A stretch of DNA of 64,000 nt from Bacillota bacterium (GTDB taxonomy: Bacteria > Bacillota > Clostridia > Lachnospirales > Lachnospiraceae), in contig JAEYOQ010000026.1 in assembly GCA_023411555.1 (NCBI GenBank), positions 1-64,000 on the forward strand. The letters run 5' to 3'. The position numbers and the translations under genes were made by a program. Shown one piece after another: positions 28,301 to 37,250 of this stretch. The notes beneath the pieces were generated by a model, which was not told the origin of the DNA, did not search any database, and worked only from the letters and a program-made list of their open reading frames with translations. How positions within the stretch are numbered: the stretch's first letter is position 1; every line of letters begins with the position of its first letter.

Positions 28301-31295
28301 TATTCTCCTTTGTTGATAACTCCTTGAAGAATTGCCAGGTTCTTCGTGAAGCGTCAAGAAGCAGCTCCCTTTCCTCCTCTGTAATCTCCTCCTGAATTGT
28401 CTCCTTCGGCTGGCTAAAGCGATAAGAAAGATAGTAAGCCAGCCCCCACCAGATTGAGGTAACCAGATATATTAAGCTTCCAAGTACCGAAAGTTCTCTG
28501 GTTAACAATAAAAGTAATAATGCTACGGCTATCAGGACCGAGCTCCACATGGTCAGAAAATATCCCCTGCGTGTATTAATAATTGAGGAATCAACTGACT
28601 CTGCCGTATTCCAACGGAGCAGGTTCCTTCTACTGATGAATAAGCGAAACAGGGTTCGAACGATAGCATCTGCTGCGATATAAGCCCGGTAGGGTGTTAT
28701 GGCAAATTCGAACATAGCCCTCAGTATTAGAACTCCCAGTTCCTTCAGTAAGCCTTTATATACAAGTGCAAGCTTTGGTCGATACAGCTTCTGCTTCAAT
28801 ATACCAAGAAGCATTACTACAATATGAAACACATCACTAAAAAATACAAAGGGTATCCATAGAAGTGGTGCTTGTGGCAGGAATGCAAGATTGATAAAGA
28901 TAAGTATCACCTTACTAATCGGTACCAAGCTCCGCCGAAGATTATCGAGTATCTTCCATTTTGCCAGACCGCATAAGCTTCTGCCCTTGACAATATTATT
29001 GCGAAATAGCCAAGGAAACAGCTGCCAGTCACCCCGAATCCAACGATGCTCCCTCTTGGCAAAGGCAATCACACTGTTCGGAAAGCTATCCATAACCTTA
29101 GCACTACTAGCGAAAGCTGTTCTTGCATAACAGCTTTCCAGCAGGTCATGGCTTAGCACCTTATTCTCAGGAATCACATTATGCAGTAGTGTGTGAAAGG
29201 CTTGTACATCATAGATACCCTTGCCGATATAGATGCCTTCCCCAAAGATATCCTGATAAATATCTGATATGGCTGTTGAATAGTATACTAAACCGGATTG
29301 TCCCCCGAAGATTTCCGCGAAATGACTTCCTTTCCGGTCAACGATGTGATTTCGAACAGAGGGCTGAATAATTACATAGCCCTCCTTCACTTTATTCACA
29401 GAAGAGTCAATAACCGGGTGGTTCATGGGATGGTCGATGAGTCCGACCAACTTGGCTGCATTATCCCGTACCAAATCCGTATCTGCATCAAGGGTAATCA
29501 CATATTGAAAGGTTGTAAGCATATCCATATCGAATAATATAGTAGAAAAGCTTGTCTCCTCTTTCTTAACACCACTTAGCAGATGATTAAATTCCTCCAG
29601 CTTACCTCGCTTTCTTTCCCAACACATATAGCATTTTTCCGATCCGTTCCACTTACGATATCGGATGAAAACAGAAAAGATTGGATGCTCTGCCGGATAG
29701 AGTTGATTTAACTCCTCTACACGACGTAAGAGCTCCTCCTCAATCTTCTTATCCTCTGGTAGGAATTGTTCTGGGGCATCCTTATAATCAACCAGAAGAC
29801 CAAAGTATAGATTTGGCTGCCGGTTGGCCAGATAGTGCTTCTCCAGCCGATCCAGATAGGATAAGCCCTGGTCTTTTGTTGATATAATTACAGGCATAAC
29901 AATAAAGGTCCGGGCAGAGTCCGGAATTTGTGAAAGATAATCCATAGAGGGTATCTTCTTCACAAAGATATTTCTGCTAAAGATGAAATTAATCAATTCC
30001 AGGGCAATCCCAATAATTAGGGGTAAAGCTGCCAGTAGAATAAGCAGGCTATAAACAGTACTATATGCACCATAGTATCGTACAGCACAGAAAAATAAGA
30101 CACTAATACCGATAAGAAGCAGTGACAGCGTGATAAAATAGACTAAACCTTTTTTGCTCTTCTTATCCAGATTAGCAGGCTCTGGCTTATTCCGAACCTT
30201 AGCTCTTAATATTCGATAACCTTTTCCAAGCAGATAGGCTCCTACATGATGAGAGCAGTTCAAATGCTCCCTACCTTCGACTGCAAGGGAAAGACAAAGA
30301 TCTGCAATCGTCTCTTCCTTCATCTTGTATCTGGAGGCCAGCTTAACGATGACCTGTCGATACATACCCTTGCTTTCCGTATCAAGTCTTGGATAAACTC
30401 CCTCCGGGTCCTTGGAAAGGATCTCCTCCAGATAGGAATAGCGTTCAAAGAAGGTAACAGCATCAACCTCATTAACCTCTCTAAGACTTACAATCAAGGC
30501 TCTGATCTCCGCTTCCAATCGGGCCTCGATCTTACCTTCTCCTATAATGATATGGCTTGTTTTAATTGCCTTTTCTGTATCCTTAAAATGATAATCCAGG
30601 TATCTTTGAATAACCCCATCATCTACTGAGATATTCTTTAAGAGATAGATAACGTGAGCATGGAAGGAGTAATTATGTTTACAATCTGCATCCAACTCAG
30701 AGATTAATGACATAGGTTCTATTGCTCCTTGTCCATTCCCCTGTAGTCGTTGAATGAATCGATCTGCCTTGGATTTCACTCTGATTACCTGAATAACCTC
30801 CTGTGATAATCCGATGACTCCCTCTAGTAAGCAAAAGCCAAAGAGCTCAGGTAACACCCATAGCTCCTTCTCCGTCAAAGGAAGTATCTGCTGATATGCG
30901 GTTAGCATAGCATGTATATTAGCTTCATTCAGGTGCCCATTACATAGGTCTACCATCGTTCTTGCCACGATATATATTCTTGGATTACCCTTGTTTTCAC
31001 CACTCGTCAATATCGGCAGAAGCTCATAGCTGGCTCCGGAGGCTCTAAATTTCTTGATTTCCCGATACAACATCTGATAATTATCAAAAAGCCAGCGGGC
31101 CGCTGGAATCAATGTAATAATATCGGTAGAAAGCTCTGAAATATTATCGCGTATTTGATTTAATCTTTTATAAGCAATCTGATTGTTCTTATCCAGAATT
31201 GAATTATATCTTGTCAGTTTTACTTCCTTATGACCGGAAGCAAGCTCCTTCATCCTCTGCTCCCAATCCTTTATACCCAAATCATTCAAAGTCAT
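25374..31295 (-). CDS. Cyclic beta-1,2-glucan synthase, GT84 plus GH189 part (NdvB/Cgs-like)
   Basis: A 1973-residue membrane enzyme. After a helical N-terminal region (1-380), membrane helices lie at about 384-405 and 414-440. A family-84 glycosyltransferase core (about 460-780) follows, with the metal/donor motif DADTDL (603-608) and acceptor-site HRWIRGDWQ (750-758), then further helices (about 792-835 and 910-955). A GH189 cyclisation domain begins near 985 (SPTNIGLQFLSI, LNPAYISTVDSGNF, later NGIPCFVSWSGTMFEYLMP and MAHHQGMN), and a beta-sandwich follows. Such proteins polymerise UDP-glucose into beta-1,2-glucan and close it to a ring. The fused enzyme's last domain, GH94, is a separate downstream gene here. 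The ATG has GGGA seven bases upstream. Confidence 0.9.
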   Translation of the reverse strand: MTLNDLGIKDWEQRMKELASGHKEVKLTRYNSILDKNNQIAYKRLNQIRDNISELSTDIITLIPAARWLFDNYQMLYREIKKFRASGASYELLPILTSGENKGNPRIYIVARTMVDLCNGHLNEANIHAMLTAYQQILPLTEKELWVLPELFGFCLLEGVIGLSQEVIQVIRVKSKADRFIQRLQGNGQGAIEPMSLISELDADCKHNYSFHAHVIYLLKNISVDDGVIQRYLDYHFKDTEKAIKTSHIIIGEGKIEARLEAEIRALIVSLREVNEVDAVTFFERYSYLEEILSKDPEGVYPRLDTESKGMYRQVIVKLASRYKMKEETIADLCLSLAVEGREHLNCSHHVGAYLLGKGYRILRAKVRNKPEPANLDKKSKKGLVYFITLSLLLIGISVLFFCAVRYYGAYSTVYSLLILLAALPLIIGIALELINFIFSRNIFVKKIPSMDYLSQIPDSARTFIVMPVIISTKDQGLSYLDRLEKHYLANRQPNLYFGLLVDYKDAPEQFLPEDKKIEEELLRRVEELNQLYPAEHPIFSVFIRYRKWNGSEKCYMCWERKRGKLEEFNHLLSGVKKEETSFSTILFDMDMLTTFQYVITLDADTDLVRDNAAKLVGLIDHPMNHPVIDSSVNKVKEGYVIIQPSVRNHIVDRKGSHFAEIFGGQSGLVYYSTAISDIYQDIFGEGIYIGKGIYDVQAFHTLLHNVIPENKVLSHDLLESCYARTAFASSAKVMDSFPNSVIAFAKREHRWIRGDWQLFPWLFRNNIVKGRSLCGLAKWKILDNLRRSLVPISKVILIFINLAFLPQAPLLWIPFVFFSDVFHIVVMLLGILKQKLYRPKLALVYKGLLKELGVLILRAMFEFAITPYRAYIAADAIVRTLFRLFISRRNLLRWNTAESVDSSIINTRRGYFLTMWSSVLIAVALLLLLLTRELSVLGSLIYLVTSIWWGLAYYLSYRFSQPKETIQEEITEEERELLLDASRRTWQFFKELSTKENNWFCPDNYQLAKVEKISDKTSPTNIGLQFLSILTARDLGFETLSDTIKSIENLMSSVSKLTKWKGHLYNWYQIRTLEVLNPAYISTVDSGNFFGHLIALKQGLLEQLERPVFPEELRRELRKTLKLSNYEGCLKEHYEQIDEFIEDVTDIWDELQGDYYKVRKQSRWMRELSDQIERIVEEAGYLKLKGESFSKQPTLGQLVERENKYAMVLQKRILQLCKQIDCLLANADFRFLYNEKRMLFHIGYHVSSHTLDGGCYDLMASESALTSFLAIASGAVPQKHWHKLGRPLTMVNGIPCFVSWSGTMFEYLMPNLVMKEYEASVYAETSKAAVLQQMKYAKEMNIPWGISESQYYRFDLNANYQYKAFGVPKLRLQPVRRNSLVATPYATMLALEYARDEGFANLKRLIELGMYGDYGFYEAIDYNSPDAEEMTPYCIVRSFMAHHQGMNMVAINNLLNHGIMRERFHSEAMIKATESLLEEKRQSHLISIAKRGYTIKISRVYFREEKYSNRYISTVAPRVPVTNYLSNNKYSLLITSDGDGFSCYKDMMLYRWRADLYANTGNYIYVKEVGSETMWSTSYHPTNKQPDQYQVIFSPHQAEIKRRDKDVSTKTVISLDANNNIEIRRVTLTNHSKETKLFELTSYLEVVGDSHLAEISHPAFNKLFIESEYLEEQEIFLSKRRSGKKSNYPYILHMLRSELKPCRRVEYENDRLRFLGRNNTPANPISVTDSIPFSNQAGFCNDPIMSLRVTISVEGGNTASVSFITGVCDTKEEAIVLGQELGKTYHIDDIFEKFKLQKKIELKYLEINRAQINAFQDLIGPIYYPTRQYRGPYENIRRNYKDQSFLWRFGVSGDHPILLLKVNSIEEAGIIKEVLKAYEYMKINQIVVDLIILSEAKHGYVQELDDLVNDLTSSLRLYNSDNSRPSLFLLHSYQMIPAEIDLLMTVARVVITGKTGIYFRNLKDNLNELIEE

Positions 31296-31398
31296 TGCAA
31301 TGTCCCTTTCCTGATAGCATATCTACTTCGTAGACTGACTGCTTTTTTATCAAAAAACAGCGCAATATTATATTATGCCATTTTTGTAAATCTTATTA

Positions 31399-31630
31399 GT
31401 GTGAATTATTGAAAAGCATAATTCACACCTCTAAGTTTGTGCCTGCGTAATCCTCGGCACAAACTAACACAAAGGGTAGGAATGTTATGTTTAGTGTGAA
31501 TTATTGAAAAGCATAATTCACCAAGCGAATGTAATTCGCTTTGAGAAGATTTGTGCCTGCATAGTCCTCGGCACAAACTAACACAAAGGGTAGGAATGTT
31601 ATGTTAATGTGAATTATTGAAAAGCAACTT
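31399..31630. repeat. Tandem hairpin repeat (two units plus a partial third)
   Basis: Unit 1 (31399-31493) and unit 2 (31494-31607) share two hairpins and a common tail; a partial third unit runs to 31630. Hairpin A is GTGTGAATTAT/ATAATTCACAC (31399-31409, 31418-31428). Hairpin B is AGTTTGTGCC/GGCACAAACT (31434-31443, 31456-31465). Both are followed by AACACAAAGGGTAGGAATGTTATGTT-like sequence. Unit 2 carries an extra palindrome, AAGCGAAT-GTA-ATTCGCTT (31523-31541), in place of the linker between A and B. This fills most of the 429-bp gap between the synthase and the SagB-type gene. No coding frame is convincing. Confidence 0.85.
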
Positions 31631-31665
31631 AAAAAATGAGCCTTTATACAGATAAGGCTCATTTT
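31630..31665 (-). terminator. Terminator of the SagB-type gene
   Basis: Minus-strand AAAATGAGCC (31665-31656) and GGCTCATTTT (31642-31633) form a perfect 10-bp stem ending in six T. Confidence 0.8.
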
Positions 31666-31724
31666 ATACTCATATACTATTCACTTAAGGTTCTCTGTCG
31701 AATGAAAGGTGGGCTGTATTCAAG

Positions 31725-32501
31725 CTACACTTTTCCCACTGATGCAAGATATACCACAAATTCATTGTCGTGTTCATAGGAAGGCTTTGAATCAAGGTCA
31801 AGTAAAGCATCCGTTAATGTCTGTTCGTAGGCTCCGATAGCACAGGTCCCACATCCGATGGCTTCACTGGCAAGATATAGATTCTGGCATACATGTCCGG
31901 CATCCAGCAGAATGTATTTGTATGCATCTGCTGCATAACGCCATTCACTTCGATAAGGAACAGCAGTCCAGATAAAATCAACAGCCGCAGCTCCAAGGAA
32001 AGCCTGCCCCCATGACGCCTCGATTATGCGATCTGATAGATTGTCAATTTCCTTGATGAATTCTATCTTATGCTCTAATGCCAGATAATGATATAGTCCC
32101 TTGGTCAGACCTTCTACATTATGAACCAATACATAGGTCTCAAAGGGATGACGTGCTCCGGCAGACGGAACTGTTCTGAAAGTAGCTTTATTATCGCCCA
32201 GAACCTGCTTTACTCCTTGGGTGGACCATAAGAGGAAAGCTAATTCCTCCAGTGTGATTGGCTCCTGCGTATATTTTCTTTTACTGGTTCTGCTATTAAT
32301 CAGGTCCAGAAAGTTATTATTCTTAATTACCTCATCAAATTTTCTTGTCAAAGGTATAATCTTCGTGCCATAGGATGCCTTACTTAAGGAAGGCTGAGCT
32401 ACCCCCTGCTGTTGGTCACTTGGCTCATCATCCTCACCACCATCATAAGCCTTCAGCAACTGACGCAGTTCCATTAATTTTAATTTCATATTGTCATTCA
32501 T
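31725..32501 (-). CDS. SagB-type nitroreductase-fold oxidoreductase
   Basis: A 258-residue flavoprotein of the SagB/ThcOx group. After a low-complexity N-terminus (about 18-45) the nitroreductase fold starts with the FMN-binding RTSKRKYTQEPIT, followed by LLWSTQGV, the conserved TVPSAGARHPFETYVLV, and a C-terminal AIGCGTCAIGAYEQ. SagB enzymes oxidise azolines in peptide natural products, but solitary members such as this also occur. No cyclodehydratase or precursor gene is nearby, so the substrate is unknown. It has its own TTGTCC-17-TATAAT promoter and a terminator, so it is not simply the last gene of the HEPN-NACHT operon upstream. Confidence 0.85.
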   Translation of the reverse strand: MNDNMKLKLMELRQLLKAYDGGEDDEPSDQQQGVAQPSLSKASYGTKIIPLTRKFDEVIKNNNFLDLINSRTSKRKYTQEPITLEELAFLLWSTQGVKQVLGDNKATFRTVPSAGARHPFETYVLVHNVEGLTKGLYHYLALEHKIEFIKEIDNLSDRIIEASWGQAFLGAAAVDFIWTAVPYRSEWRYAADAYKYILLDAGHVCQNLYLASEAIGCGTCAIGAYEQTLTDALLDLDSKPSYEHDNEFVVYLASVGKV

Positions 32502-32533
32502 GGTATAGTCTCCTTACAACTTAGTCTGTTGCT

Positions 32534-32562
32534 ATTATATACCATTTAATAATATGGGACAA
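32534..32562 (-). promoter_or_regulatory. Promoter of the SagB-type gene
   Basis: Minus-strand TTGTCC (32562-32557), 17-base spacer, TATAAT (32539-32534), about 33 bp before the ATG. Confidence 0.7.
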
Positions 32563-32614
32563 TTAAAATCTCTGAATACTTCATTGGTATTAACCATTTT
32601 TATCAGTTTATCTA

Positions 32615-35536
32615 TTAGCTTCTGGTAATGAACACCTTATAATAAGCATATTCCTCCTTTAGCTGGTCCGTATTGATATGAGGCTTAAGATCGGATAATC
32701 TCTGATAGAATTCATCTCTGTCCACTACAAATTTGAAATAGGCTTCTTCATACATTCTTAGTATATTAATATTACAGCTTCCTTCTAGTACCGCTTCCTC
32801 CAGCATACTAAAACAAGCTGCTTTATACATATCAGTTTCCTCTTGATTAAAGGAAAAAGCATCTCCGAAAGCATGTGAAATGTATGGATTGTTCTTCCTT
32901 ATGGTATTTAATATCTCTACACCCACTTCAGCAGAATAGTTCCAGGTTCTGAATAGTTGATTCAACTCCCTTGTAAATCGTTCAATCCGGTTCCCCTTAT
33001 TAAAATCAATATTGAACTCACCGATCTCAAGAGTCATCCTCTTTAGATTGGATATTTGGAAATTTCTCTTTAAATCATGTATTTTACCAATGTACTTCTT
33101 CCAGCTATCATTTGATATCTGTTCATTTGTATAGATATGATCGCAAATAAAGCACCTATTTCTATAATCAATTCCTTTCATATCCACATAATAAATCTGA
33201 TCCTTTATTATGTCAGCCGAACCGGTATAGGTGAATTTGAAGAGTGTCCTATACATCATTCTATGAAATAGTGAGAAATATATAACTCCATCTGCCTCTC
33301 GCTCAAAAACTACAGGAAATAAATATTGATCAAATTCATTATCCATATGCAAAAAGGATCTCATTTCAGCTCTCACATCCAATGTTCCACCCTTAGGTAA
33401 TACCCGGAACAGAAATTTTTCCAGGCTATAGCAGGTTTTGATGTAGGTATTCATAAAAATACTTATCTTCTGACTGCTAGTCAAGGTCTGGCAATTAATC
33501 AGGTCTTCTACTTTTTTCTCTGCCTTAGAGAGATAGGCCTTGAATTCATTCTGCGGAATTCTAAACAGCTGGGTAGAGACTGATTTTGGTATATATTGAT
33601 ATTCATTGATTTTATCAAGATTACCAATGGAGGTTAATAAGAAAAAGTTATGAAGCTTATTATAATCCTCACGTAAGGACCAGGCTGTCTCATATATTGT
33701 CTCAGCGAATACTCTCGATTTGCCTACTGTATAAGGCTTCGTGACGATGAGCATTCTCTCGTCCTCACTAATTTTCTTAACCTCTTTACTAAGCTGGATT
33801 TGCTTCATCCAGTTAAGTATGATATCTAAATCCGAAGCAAAATCATATTCCATAACCTGCTTACAGGATACATTATGAGCTAATAGGACGCCACTGCTTT
33901 GAATGAATTTATATAGATTAAATTCACAAACAGAGGCTTCCCTGAATTTTAAGACCTCTGTTTCATTTTCACGGAACCATTTTTCATCGATTTTTATGGT
34001 TTTATTGTATAGGTCTTTCTGCCTTTTTACATCTGCGCTGCTTAACTTCTCACCCTTCAACTCTTCTTGCATTTTTATTCTTTGTTCGGTTGCATATCGG
34101 TAGGTGTATTTTGTCTTTATCTTAGTAGGCTCTAGATGAAACTTATCTCTGGCTGTGCTTTTCTCATTAATCTTAGATATAGATCCATCGATTGGATATT
34201 GGCCAAAGAATTCACTTAAATTGAGCTCATCATCTGTGTCAGAGGAGGATCTATTCACCTTTTCTGCAATCCACTCAACCAACACTCTGATATCAATAAA
34301 GAACCTGAAATGCGTATTCATATAGATTGCGATCAGATCCTGGATTTCAAAATCACTTTGAAACAATAGCTGTTGTGCTTCAGGATTGGTGGGTAAGGCT
34401 TGAAGCTTTTGCGGGCAGTAATCATAATAGATTCTATATTCATACTTTAGGACATTGTAAAGCCCTATAAACTCCAAGAAGCGCTTGATATCCCATTGCT
34501 TTATCAGAAACAGATTCATGACCTCTGCTAATGCAGCTGCCGGCTTTACAATGCTGTTCGTATCCTCAAAGGGATAGTGTTCCAGCTCTAATATGTAGGA
34601 AAAGCACTCATAGAAGCTTCCTTCCGAGGCTGTATCACTCAGAATATATTGCTGCATACTTTGATATATATAGATCCAGCGGCACCATAATACAATCGTT
34701 CTGTTCTGATTCTTATCCTTCACATGGTTAAACCATCTAACCAGCGAATCCGGATTTTCTTCTTCATTCTTATAATGCTTTAGAAGATAGTACACAAACT
34801 CGGGTATATTCTGAGCAGCCAGATAATCATAATATTGATCCTTGGATATTCCTAATTGTCTACTTGAATCTAGCTTACTGAGCTTAGATAAATACCAAAA
34901 GGCAATGACCGGATCCGATTCCATCATTCTATAATAATATTCTCTGACAAGCATGCTGTCATAATCCGATAATTCATCGCAATCGATCATTCTATTCCTA
35001 TGATAACCTTCTACCCTTTTGATTACTTCAATATCGAAGGCCTCCCTCACGCATAGGAGTATCTTGGTATATAGTTTCTCAAATAATTCCGGACACCTTT
35101 GGGAAATTAAATCACTAACGCTTTTTATAAAATAATACTGCTCTGGATAGGTCTTATCCTTGTAGCTTTGCATATGCTTCAGAATTATGCCCCTACATAA
35201 GGTTTCATTGCTTTGCTTCCACCTTACTAATTGCAGCAGGATATCTTCTTCCGGGTCCATGCTCTCGCTATCGTCGTCACTTAGTCTATCATCCAGTAAA
35301 TCCTGTAGGTCCTCCAGATGATTTTCTTCATTATAAAGGCATATGGCACTGGCAACGAGGTTACATTCTAATGCTGCTTCTATATAGGCTCTCCTTGCCT
35401 CCTCTATGTTGATAAGGTCTTTATTGGCATTACATTTTGAGAGATATGATTTATACAGTCTATCTATCTTATGATAATCCGTCTTATTTAGCTTCCATAA
35501 GCCTTTTAGTTGTGTCAGCTTTTCTGAGTATTTCAT
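32615..35536 (-). CDS. Unrecognised 973-residue protein, partner of the HEPN-NACHT protein
   Basis: I do not recognise this family. It is soluble, strongly acidic in one stretch (DDRLSDDDSESMDPEED, about 84-100), and predominantly alpha-helical with many aromatic residues, giving the look of a long helical-repeat scaffold. A middle basic stretch (KIKTKYTYRYATEQRIKMQEELKG is its core) precedes a second helical half. One CxxC (RCFICDH) lies in the C-terminal third. A GKS in TKPYTVGKSRV is not a Walker A motif. The ATG has AAGGAG seven bases upstream, 17 bp after the NACHT gene, so the two are almost certainly co-transcribed. The NACHT protein has no long C-terminal sensor, so this protein may provide sensing or effector function in trans; that is inference. 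Confidence 0.75.
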   Translation of the reverse strand: MKYSEKLTQLKGLWKLNKTDYHKIDRLYKSYLSKCNANKDLINIEEARRAYIEAALECNLVASAICLYNEENHLEDLQDLLDDRLSDDDSESMDPEEDILLQLVRWKQSNETLCRGIILKHMQSYKDKTYPEQYYFIKSVSDLISQRCPELFEKLYTKILLCVREAFDIEVIKRVEGYHRNRMIDCDELSDYDSMLVREYYYRMMESDPVIAFWYLSKLSKLDSSRQLGISKDQYYDYLAAQNIPEFVYYLLKHYKNEEENPDSLVRWFNHVKDKNQNRTIVLWCRWIYIYQSMQQYILSDTASEGSFYECFSYILELEHYPFEDTNSIVKPAAALAEVMNLFLIKQWDIKRFLEFIGLYNVLKYEYRIYYDYCPQKLQALPTNPEAQQLLFQSDFEIQDLIAIYMNTHFRFFIDIRVLVEWIAEKVNRSSSDTDDELNLSEFFGQYPIDGSISKINEKSTARDKFHLEPTKIKTKYTYRYATEQRIKMQEELKGEKLSSADVKRQKDLYNKTIKIDEKWFRENETEVLKFREASVCEFNLYKFIQSSGVLLAHNVSCKQVMEYDFASDLDIILNWMKQIQLSKEVKKISEDERMLIVTKPYTVGKSRVFAETIYETAWSLREDYNKLHNFFLLTSIGNLDKINEYQYIPKSVSTQLFRIPQNEFKAYLSKAEKKVEDLINCQTLTSSQKISIFMNTYIKTCYSLEKFLFRVLPKGGTLDVRAEMRSFLHMDNEFDQYLFPVVFEREADGVIYFSLFHRMMYRTLFKFTYTGSADIIKDQIYYVDMKGIDYRNRCFICDHIYTNEQISNDSWKKYIGKIHDLKRNFQISNLKRMTLEIGEFNIDFNKGNRIERFTRELNQLFRTWNYSAEVGVEILNTIRKNNPYISHAFGDAFSFNQEETDMYKAACFSMLEEAVLEGSCNINILRMYEEAYFKFVVDRDEFYQRLSDLKPHINTDQLKEEYAYYKVFITRS

Positions 35537-35553
35537 TCATTTTCTCCTTAGGT

Positions 35554-37248
35554 TTAAAAATCTAGCAACAAGAAATAATTAAAATATTCATCTCGTGTAA
35601 AGCCATACTGATTATCATCTTTCTTCTCCAGTATCTTCATGTCCTCTACGGCCAGCTGTACAAGCTTTCTTGCCCTATTTTCATCCATTCTGCTGTAATT
35701 ATCACCTGTAAAAATCTTTTCAATGGCTCTTTTCGTCAAAGTCTCCCCTCCGTGTTCACAGGCAACATCCTGTAAGCATCTTTTTAGGAGTGGGATGTTA
35801 TAGTCGCATTTATCATCTTCTTCGCGCCTGAAAAGACTATCAATATATTTTTCAAAGAATTCTTCTTCCGAAGGGTATGTATCATAATCTACCGCCATAT
35901 CCCGAATATTTACCAGTATAAAAGGTGTTGCCTTCTTTACCAGCCAGCCTAAGCCCTTGGCATTATCCAGTCTACGTAGAATTTCTGCTTGTATCGTCAA
36001 ATCACTACAGTTCTTCTTAAAGAACATGATGATGTCATCTTTGGTTAGAGGACAAAGATAAAAGCACTTTGCTTGATTTGCATAGGGTGGGGAAGTTCTC
36101 TCTGTTCTGTCTGTAAAGACAAAACGAACCTTCGTATAATTCTCAATCAGGCTGCGGATCTCCAACGCCAGCTTTCTGCGCAGTTCATCATCCTGTACCT
36201 CATTAAAGGCATCCAGGAATAACGCAATCTTCCCCTGAGTCATAAAATTCTCCATGTCACTTTTATCGACATTCAATATCTCTGCTGCTTTCTCTACAAT
36301 CGTATCCTCTTCCGTAAATTCAATTAAATTCAATAATATCGGTATTTCTTTATTCGTATCCGACAGATATTCTTTTGCCAAGCAGTATTGAAGATAATTC
36401 AAGGCTTCCGATTTTCCTATTCCCGGTTCTCCGATTAGCTTGGTTAAGCGTCGGTTTTCCTCACGATATACTTCCAATATTGTTTTCTTATTATTCAATT
36501 CTGTATTGCTGCGTTGTAAATTGGGCTCTGTCTCAGTCCATAATAATTCTACATATTTATCCGGGCGTTTCCGTTCCAGATTTACATTGATGATCTGATT
36601 GCATATACTTCTGCCATCCGCAGCCTTCTTCATACTTTGCAATGCATAAATTTCATATATTTTATCCTTGTACTTGTATGACATATCAAGATAAACAATG
36701 ATCAGGCTGATAATATTGTCCATCTTCTCATAAACATCGGATATCATATTCCCGTGACTGATTGAGTTACGGTATTGATAGGTACGGATATAGTGCCCAA
36801 TATAGCCCGGACACTCTTTATACTTATCCGGATCAGCCTCCGTAATTCGAAAACCACTTTGATTATTATTATCTTCCATTCTTGCTTTCAGGATCTTTTC
36901 ATTACTAACATTATTGATGAGCCGAAAAAAGCCAAAATAATTATATAGGTCATTCAACTCCCAACGGGCTTTCTTATTCCACTCATTATAGTCCGTTAAT
37001 ATAAAGAGCTTCTTTAAAAACTCCTCTATTTTACAGCCTTCTTTATCCTCCCATGCTACAAAATTAGGGATCGGATAAAACAGATTCACTATTTTTTCAC
37101 TATATTTGGACGTAAAATTAACGACATCTGTGGCGCTATCAATCCAGATTAATTTCTGGAAGGCATCTATTGATTCATTTAGTCTGTCCTCTTCATAAAA
37201 TTTCTTGGTGTAGGCTTTAATATTATTGATTACTTCTTTTGAAAACAT
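35554..37248 (-). CDS. HEPN-NACHT (STAND-type) NTPase
   Basis: A 564-residue protein. The N-terminal helical region contains R160-N-S-I-S-H165, the R-x4-H signature of HEPN ribonuclease domains, within a helix pair (about 145-195). A NACHT NTPase follows: Walker A LIGEPGIGKS (271-280), Walker B IALFLDAFNE (341-350) with the NACHT-style second acidic residue, and a sensor FVFTDRTE with R381. A winged-helix-like segment (about 400-470) and a short helical tail complete it. STAND proteins with such effectors act in antiphage defence and abortive infection; here a target-activated RNase is the natural hypothesis. Its AGGAGG overlaps the end of the upstream membrane-protein gene (2-bp gap), which indicates tight coupling. 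Confidence 0.8.
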   Translation of the reverse strand: MFSKEVINNIKAYTKKFYEEDRLNESIDAFQKLIWIDSATDVVNFTSKYSEKIVNLFYPIPNFVAWEDKEGCKIEEFLKKLFILTDYNEWNKKARWELNDLYNYFGFFRLINNVSNEKILKARMEDNNNQSGFRITEADPDKYKECPGYIGHYIRTYQYRNSISHGNMISDVYEKMDNIISLIIVYLDMSYKYKDKIYEIYALQSMKKAADGRSICNQIINVNLERKRPDKYVELLWTETEPNLQRSNTELNNKKTILEVYREENRRLTKLIGEPGIGKSEALNYLQYCLAKEYLSDTNKEIPILLNLIEFTEEDTIVEKAAEILNVDKSDMENFMTQGKIALFLDAFNEVQDDELRRKLALEIRSLIENYTKVRFVFTDRTERTSPPYANQAKCFYLCPLTKDDIIMFFKKNCSDLTIQAEILRRLDNAKGLGWLVKKATPFILVNIRDMAVDYDTYPSEEEFFEKYIDSLFRREEDDKCDYNIPLLKRCLQDVACEHGGETLTKRAIEKIFTGDNYSRMDENRARKLVQLAVEDMKILEKKDDNQYGFTRDEYFNYFLLLDF

Positions 37249-37250
37249 GC

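Noticed and set aside
31399..31630. CRISPR array
   Set aside because: Only two full units, each internally palindromic, with no unique spacers and no cas genes.
31725..32501. SagB-type gene as a fourth member of the HEPN-NACHT operon
   Set aside because: A 113-bp gap with a well-formed TTGTCC-17-TATAAT promoter separates it; co-transcription remains possible but is not supported.
33680..33760. P-loop in the 973-residue protein (TKPYTVGKSRV)
   Set aside because: It lacks the GxxxxGK[ST] spacing and has no Walker B partner.
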